Positions 60,699 to 64,000 of a stretch of DNA of 64,000 nucleotides are shown in pieces. The stretch is taken from positions 52,397 through 116,396 of the forward strand of contig CAMAWD010000011.1 of assembly GCA_945861785.1 (NCBI GenBank), given 5' to 3'. The notes below the pieces were generated by a model that was not told the DNA's origin, searched no databases, and worked only from the letters and a program-made list of their open reading frames with translations. The translations under genes were made by a program, and so were the position numbers. Every line of letters begins with the position of its first letter. Within the stretch, counting starts at the first letter, position 1. The DNA is from Rhodoferax sp. OV413. GTDB taxonomy: Bacteria > Pseudomonadota > Gammaproteobacteria > Burkholderiales > Burkholderiaceae_C.

Positions 60699-61041
60699 CG
60701 AAGCGACCACCGACTTGGTGGAAATCATCGATTTCATCGAGCAGCGCAACGCAGCAGCGGCGCAAAGCCTTCTCGCCACCGTCATCCAGTCTGCTGAAAA
60801 TCTTCCGCTTATGCCGTATCTGTTCCGGCTTGGTCGCGTGGCTGGCACGCGTGAACACGTCGTGCATCCAAACTACATCGTCGTGTACCAGGTCGGCAAC
60901 GAGGTGATCCACATTTTGCGCGTGCTGCACTCACGCCAGCAATACATTTTTTGCAGCACGTCTGCAAGCATTGAAATCCCCGAGCGCGATTGCGTCATCA
61001 AGGCCCATTTGGAAAAAGTTATACAGCCGATGGCTGCATAA
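60676..61041 (+). CDS. RelE/ParE-family toxin with an extended C-terminus
   Basis: 121 residues from a proposed GTG 60676. The ParE core runs VPWSDEATTDLVEIIDFIEQ, VIQSAENLPLMPYLFRLGRV, then GTREHVVHPNYIVVYQVGNE and IHILRVLHSRQQY, where most relatives end. About 33 further residues (IFCSTSASIEIPERDCVIKA) follow, suggesting loss of the original stop. ParE inhibits gyrase; RelE cleaves mRNA; which applies is unclear. Confidence 0.82.
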   Translation: MQTVPWSDEATTDLVEIIDFIEQRNAAAAQSLLATVIQSAENLPLMPYLFRLGRVAGTREHVVHPNYIVVYQVGNEVIHILRVLHSRQQYIFCSTSASIEIPERDCVIKAHLEKVIQPMAA

Positions 61042-61054
61042 ATGAGGCGACAAC

Positions 61055-61494
61055 TACCTTGACACGCGCCGGACGCTAGAAATGGATTTGCTTTACTGGT
61101 GGCACTGTGCACCAATGAGCCAAAAACCGCCGCCGTTATCAAATGGTATGCCCGTTGCACTGATGACCTGGCATCGGCTGCATGGCGCGTTACCGAGTTT
61201 GCGAGCGCCATGGGGATCAAACAACGCTCCGGGCAATTGACTGAGACACAGGCACAGACCACATGGCTCCAGTTTGAACGAATGTGTGCAAACGATTTGC
61301 AATTGCTACCGGTGGAGGCGATGACGTTTCACCAGGCGGCCATGTTGACAACGGATGCATCCGCCGGACTTCGTGCCGGTGACGCACTGCACCTCGCGTG
61401 TGCCATGGAAGCGAAGGCAGAAGGATTGGTGACATTGGACATCGTGTTGGCCAAAAACGCCAAGCGCGTCATGGTAAAGCCCGTGGCGATATAG
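61055..61494 (+). pseudogene. VapC-type PIN toxin with N-terminal disruption
   Basis: YLDT (61055-61066), the expected start of a PIN domain with its first catalytic Asp, is separated by 23 bases from the continuing ALLVALCTNEPKTAAVIKWY frame at 61090. The rest is good: VTEFASAMGIKQRSGQL, GLRAGDALHLACAMEAKAEG, and LVTLDIVLAKNAKR. The 23-base interruption breaks the frame. No vapB antitoxin is present upstream. A GTG at 61099 could start a PIN protein lacking its first Asp. Confidence 0.7.
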
Positions 61495-61651
61495 CTATTG
61501 CTACCCGCAGATGCCGGATGGCAGGTTCGGCTCGGCCTGCCATTTCCCTCAAAACAAGCCACCCGATTTGACGACAAGATCGGTCCACTTCAGGTGAGGG
61601 TGTCCGGCTTTTCGGTTCGCGGGCCCAGTTGGTGGCTGGGGTAAAAAATAT

Positions 61652-61966
61652 TCAGACTGCCATTACTGGTGCGGGTTGAACGCGCATCGGTTTGGCTTTG
61701 AATCGAAGTTGTGCTTGCCACACGTCGTAGGCGCTTTGTTCTGCCAGCCACACGCGTGCGTCGCCTCCACGCTCCACGCCTAGCCATGCCTCTATGCGCA
61801 GGGCCATTTCAGGTGAAATAGCAGCGCGGCCATTCAGCATGCGTGACAACGCGACACGCGACACGCCTAACTGATCTGCAGCTTGGGTCACACCCAGCCC
61901 CAATGCAGGCAACACGTCATCACGCAGCGTCAAGCCGGGGTGTGGTGGGTTAAACATACGGGTCAT
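61652..61966 (-). CDS. higA: HigA-type antitoxin
   Basis: 104 residues from ATG 61966: PPHPGLTLRDDVLPALGLGV, then TQAADQLGVSRVALSRMLNG (HTH) and ISPEMALRIEAWLGVERGGD, the standard HigA/VapI pattern including the LR-x-D-V start. The stop of higB lies 10 bases upstream, so toxin precedes antitoxin as in all higBA loci. It should repress the locus and bind HigB. Confidence 0.92.
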   Translation of the reverse strand: MTRMFNPPHPGLTLRDDVLPALGLGVTQAADQLGVSRVALSRMLNGRAAISPEMALRIEAWLGVERGGDARVWLAEQSAYDVWQAQLRFKAKPMRVQPAPVMAV

Positions 61967-61976
61967 TGCGTCACTC

Positions 61977-62255
61977 CTAGTGGTAATCCATGTAATCAAC
62001 CAGCACAGCGTCTGTTCCCTCAAAAGTGAATGTCAGTCGCCAATTGCCATTGACAGATACGGCCCAATGGCCCTTCAAATCGTCTGACAACGGATGCAAG
62101 CCCCAGCCCGGAACATTCATATCACGGTCACAGGTAGCCACATCCAGACTCGCCAGCAAACGACCTAGCTTGGAGGCATGGTCAGGCCGAATACCTGCTT
62201 TGGTGCCACGCTCAAAGAACGCTTGCAGCCCCTTATGTCCGAATGACTTAATCAC
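61977..62255 (-). CDS. higB: HigB-type mRNA interferase toxin
   Basis: 92 residues from ATG 62255: MIKSFGHKGLQAFFERGTKA, KLGRLLASLDVATCDRDMNV, and the RelE-fold end HWAVSVNGNWRLTFTFEGTD with YMDYH. Full length and with the usual catalytic region. It cleaves mRNA on ribosomes. First gene of the pair. Confidence 0.93.
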   Translation of the reverse strand: MIKSFGHKGLQAFFERGTKAGIRPDHASKLGRLLASLDVATCDRDMNVPGWGLHPLSDDLKGHWAVSVNGNWRLTFTFEGTDAVLVDYMDYH

Positions 62256-62571
62256 GATTGATTGTATCTCGTAGCGTTACACTTTTCAAATTAACCAGCC
62301 ACCATGCGCAGGCCGATACCGACAGCTCAACCACAGCCGGTGGCCGCCCCGGGGGAGTTTGAGCGTTCGGCGGCAAGTCGCTGTCCATAGGCGCGGGCTC
62401 ACACGCAAGAGGTGCGCGGCGGTGAGTAAGTCGCCTGGATCGCCAACTGCAGCGAGGTTGTCAGCATTGCGGACAGGAACACGTCATGCGGCTCGAGCGC
62501 TAGCGCCGCCAGGGTTTCCTTAACGGTGGCGCCACACACTTAACGAGGCCCAACCCGAAGCACGTGAGATC
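62256..62571. other. Intergenic region without recognisable genes
   Basis: 316 bases between higB and vapC, both on the minus strand. I see no frame with family similarity. It should contain the higBA promoter near 62260-62300 (AT-rich GATTGTATCTCGTAGCGTTA). No attC-like structure could be confirmed. Confidence 0.4.
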
Positions 62572-63042
62572 TCATGGCGAAATCACGACCAAACGTGGGA
62601 AATAACTTCGGTAAGGGGTCGGGTCCCGGCTGAGCACACTGAGGTTGGTCACGGCGGCATGAGCGCCAATATAAAAGTCTGGCAAGGGCTTGTGCTTCAA
62701 GCCTCCCCTGCGCCGATAAATGGAGAAGGCCGTGGCGGTCAACGATGCACAGGCCCAAGGTAGGGGGCTGCGCAAGGTGTCATACACGTCAAGCAACGCG
62801 TCCAGCGCATCAACATCAGGGCGGGGAACCAGCAACTCGGTGTAGATGATCAAGTTCACATGCAACGGCGACCGTTCGCTGCAACTCTGAAGCTGCTCGA
62901 CAGCCCATGCATGCCACGGACTACCTTCGTCGATACAGTCAACCCAGACGTTGGTGTCGACCAGAAACCCGGCGCTGCCATCGTAGTTCGCCAGGCTAGC
63001 GGTGACCACGGCGCGAACGAGGTGGCGCGGCATCATCGCCAC
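62572..63042 (-). CDS. vapC: VapC-type PIN-domain ribonuclease toxin
   Basis: 156 residues from ATG 63042; nearer starts are possible because the frame overlaps the antitoxin by 47 bases and PIN similarity begins only at GFLVDTNVWVD (first catalytic Asp). Further acidic residues lie in NLIIYTELLVPRPDVD and KHKPLPDFYIGAHAAV, then LSRDPTPYRSYFP. All core PIN residues are present, so it is probably active. Confidence 0.87.
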   Translation of the reverse strand: MAMMPRHLVRAVVTASLANYDGSAGFLVDTNVWVDCIDEGSPWHAWAVEQLQSCSERSPLHVNLIIYTELLVPRPDVDALDALLDVYDTLRSPLPWACASLTATAFSIYRRRGGLKHKPLPDFYIGAHAAVTNLSVLSRDPTPYRSYFPRLVVISP

Positions 63043-63283
63043 GAATGAAGGTCATGATTTCAGTGGCGCCGAGTTGCCTGAACTCCGGACTCAGACTGAC
63101 TCGGACTCGGGCAGCCGCAGCGCGCAGCTTCCCGCGACGGTCATCCTTGACGCCAGTTCCGATGGGCGTCATCACGATCTTGCTGCCTTCCAGGCTGAAC
63201 GACACCTCGCTGCCGGGCGCGATTCCTGCCGCGACGCGGATGTGCTTAGGGATGGTGACTTGGCCCTTTTCGGTGATGTGCAT
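62996..63283 (-). CDS. vapB: AbrB/SpoVT-type antitoxin
   Basis: 95 residues from ATG 63283: MHITEKGQVTIPKHIRVAAG, then GSEVSFSLEGSKIVMTP, the AbrB swapped-hairpin domain, followed by a charged tail (FRQLGATEIMTFIRGDD). It overlaps the PIN toxin downstream. It would bind the operator and the toxin. Confidence 0.88.
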   Translation of the reverse strand: MHITEKGQVTIPKHIRVAAGIAPGSEVSFSLEGSKIVMTPIGTGVKDDRRGKLRAAAARVRVSLSPEFRQLGATEIMTFIRGDDAAPPRSRRGHR

Positions 63284-63490
63284 GGTGTGTCCGAAAGTAG
63301 GAATACGAAGTTGGAATTTTACCGTGTAGACGGCAATGGGGCAACTGGATGCACTTTCGACATGTCCGCTACCCGATGCCGGCGAGCAGCCGGTCGATGA
63401 GATCACTGGCTTGGCGCTGCCGGAGCACCCTGGCCTCGCGGAGTTCAGACTCCGCCGGCCCTTCACCAAGCTATCACCGGGAGAAATCAA

Positions 63491-63578
63491 ATGGCTAGAA
63501 CGCTTGCGCAAATTTGAAAGCAAATTGAGAGCTTACAAAAGGAAGCGGATCGTGTCCGAAAAAGCGAAGTCGCGGGGG
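63491..63578 (+). pseudogene. H-NS-like protein N-terminal remnant
   Basis: ATG 63491 gives MARTLAQI then TGA, then KQIESLQKEADRVRKSEVAG in the same frame. This is the N-terminal oligomerisation coil of the short H-NS-like proteins of Burkholderiales (QIExQIxxLQxEAExVR), with a GAA-to-TGA nonsense change. Similarity ends at about 63578 where IS91-type sequence begins. Confidence 0.65.
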
Positions 63579-64000
63579 TGGGGCCTATGCCGAGCTCGAC
63601 ATATGCCCCAGTCCGGGTCGATTGGGGCCCCCTGCCCGGCACCATCTGCACCCTGTGCGTCACACTCGTCCCACAGCGGCGGCCCGCGCGCCGGGGCGAT
63701 GGGCGGCGCCAGGGCGTCCACACCGATGTGCTCCAGGATCCGCCTGATCTGCACCCCCTCGGTGATGAACGCAAGGATGCGCATGTTGCCACCACAAAAG
63801 GGACACACCAGCGGAAAAACCTCGTAGATGCGCGCGATCAGCACCGCCCACAGGGTGTGCGCCGGGAAACGCCTGGGTGGCTCGGGTGCTGGCGCTTGAA
63901 CAACAACTTTTGCGACCACGCCACCGCCGAGCGCATTGCGCGGTAGCACCGAGCCAGACGCGCCCTCGCCCGTGCCGCCCTCGCGGGTACCGCTTTGCCC
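63533..64000 (-). mobile_element. IS91-family transposase, C-terminal part (partial)
   Basis: The minus frame is open from the right edge to a stop at 63533. It contains LWAVLIARIYEVFPLVCPFC, GGNMRILAFITEGVQIRRIL and HIGVDALAPPIAPARGPPLW, the C-terminal zinc-containing region of IS91/ISCR-like transposases (CPxCGG). The catalytic HUH/Tyr part would lie outside the window. The last residues are antisense to the hns remnant, so the element end is near 63580 and the original C-terminus was replaced. Confidence 0.82.

Noticed and set aside
62460..62571. Integron attC-like sequence (TTAACGAGGCCC) near a toxin-antitoxin array
   Set aside because: No matching GTTRRRY end or paired R/L boxes were found, gene orientations in the array are mixed, and no integrase is visible.

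Overview
The window looks like a chromosomal segment of a GC-rich betaproteobacterium of the order Burkholderiales. Evidence is the seven intact Bug/TctC-type periplasmic binding proteins (plus one wreck), the many CoA-dependent catabolic genes, and a C-terminal PEP-CTERM sorting signal, which occurs in exosortase-bearing members of this group. I saw no rRNA or tRNA gene, CRISPR array or replication origin.

Layout. (1) About 1-16.8 kb: one long minus-strand catabolic cluster for an unknown carboxylic acid. It holds two type III CoA-transferases (one a tandem fusion running off the left edge), four acyl-CoA dehydrogenases in two pairs, an enoyl-CoA hydratase, a MaoC hydratase, an FMN 2-hydroxyacid dehydrogenase, a lipocalin-like protein, three Bug proteins, and LysR and TetR regulators. 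A sigma70-like promoter with a palindrome lies upstream at 16804-16832. (2) About 16.9-30.9 kb: a worn defence island. Intact parts are a HipBA toxin-antitoxin with three evenly spaced operators, an AddAB-like helicase-nuclease pair, PrlF/YhaV and a NERD-helicase. Broken parts are remnants of an XRE regulator, a TOTE-type helicase, a second HipA, a YhcG nuclease and a BREX brxC. (3) About 30.9-44.7 kb: a minus-strand cluster of VWA proteins, a MoxR ATPase, a zinc-peptidase/VWA protein, a SAM-synthetase paralogue, a histone-deacetylase-like hydrolase, a YbjN protein, several unknown small proteins, and WYL and MerR regulators. Six consecutive genes (36.9-32.3 kb) are joined by 4-base ATGA overlaps. 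Upstream of this block, a consensus promoter (39991-40019) drives a predicted structured RNA of about 135 nt that ends in an intrinsic terminator. This is the best candidate in the window for an undescribed system.

(4) About 44.7-57.3 kb: after an IS remnant, a second catabolic cluster with citryl-CoA lyase, two-subunit 3-oxoacid CoA-transferase, two TauD/TfdA dioxygenases, two enolase-superfamily enzymes, four Bug proteins and a divergent LysR. (5) About 57.3-64 kb: an accessory zone of gene debris and small toxin-antitoxin modules: decayed tacAT and vapC, RelB/ParE, HigBA and VapBC. It includes a 12-bp tandem repeat and ends in an IS91-type transposase inserted in an hns-like gene.

A recurring theme is coding remnants in which the beginning and end of a gene family have been joined by an internal deletion (Bug, thiolase, XRE, TOTE helicase, YhcG). 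These calls rest on recognising family motifs by eye. No database search was possible.
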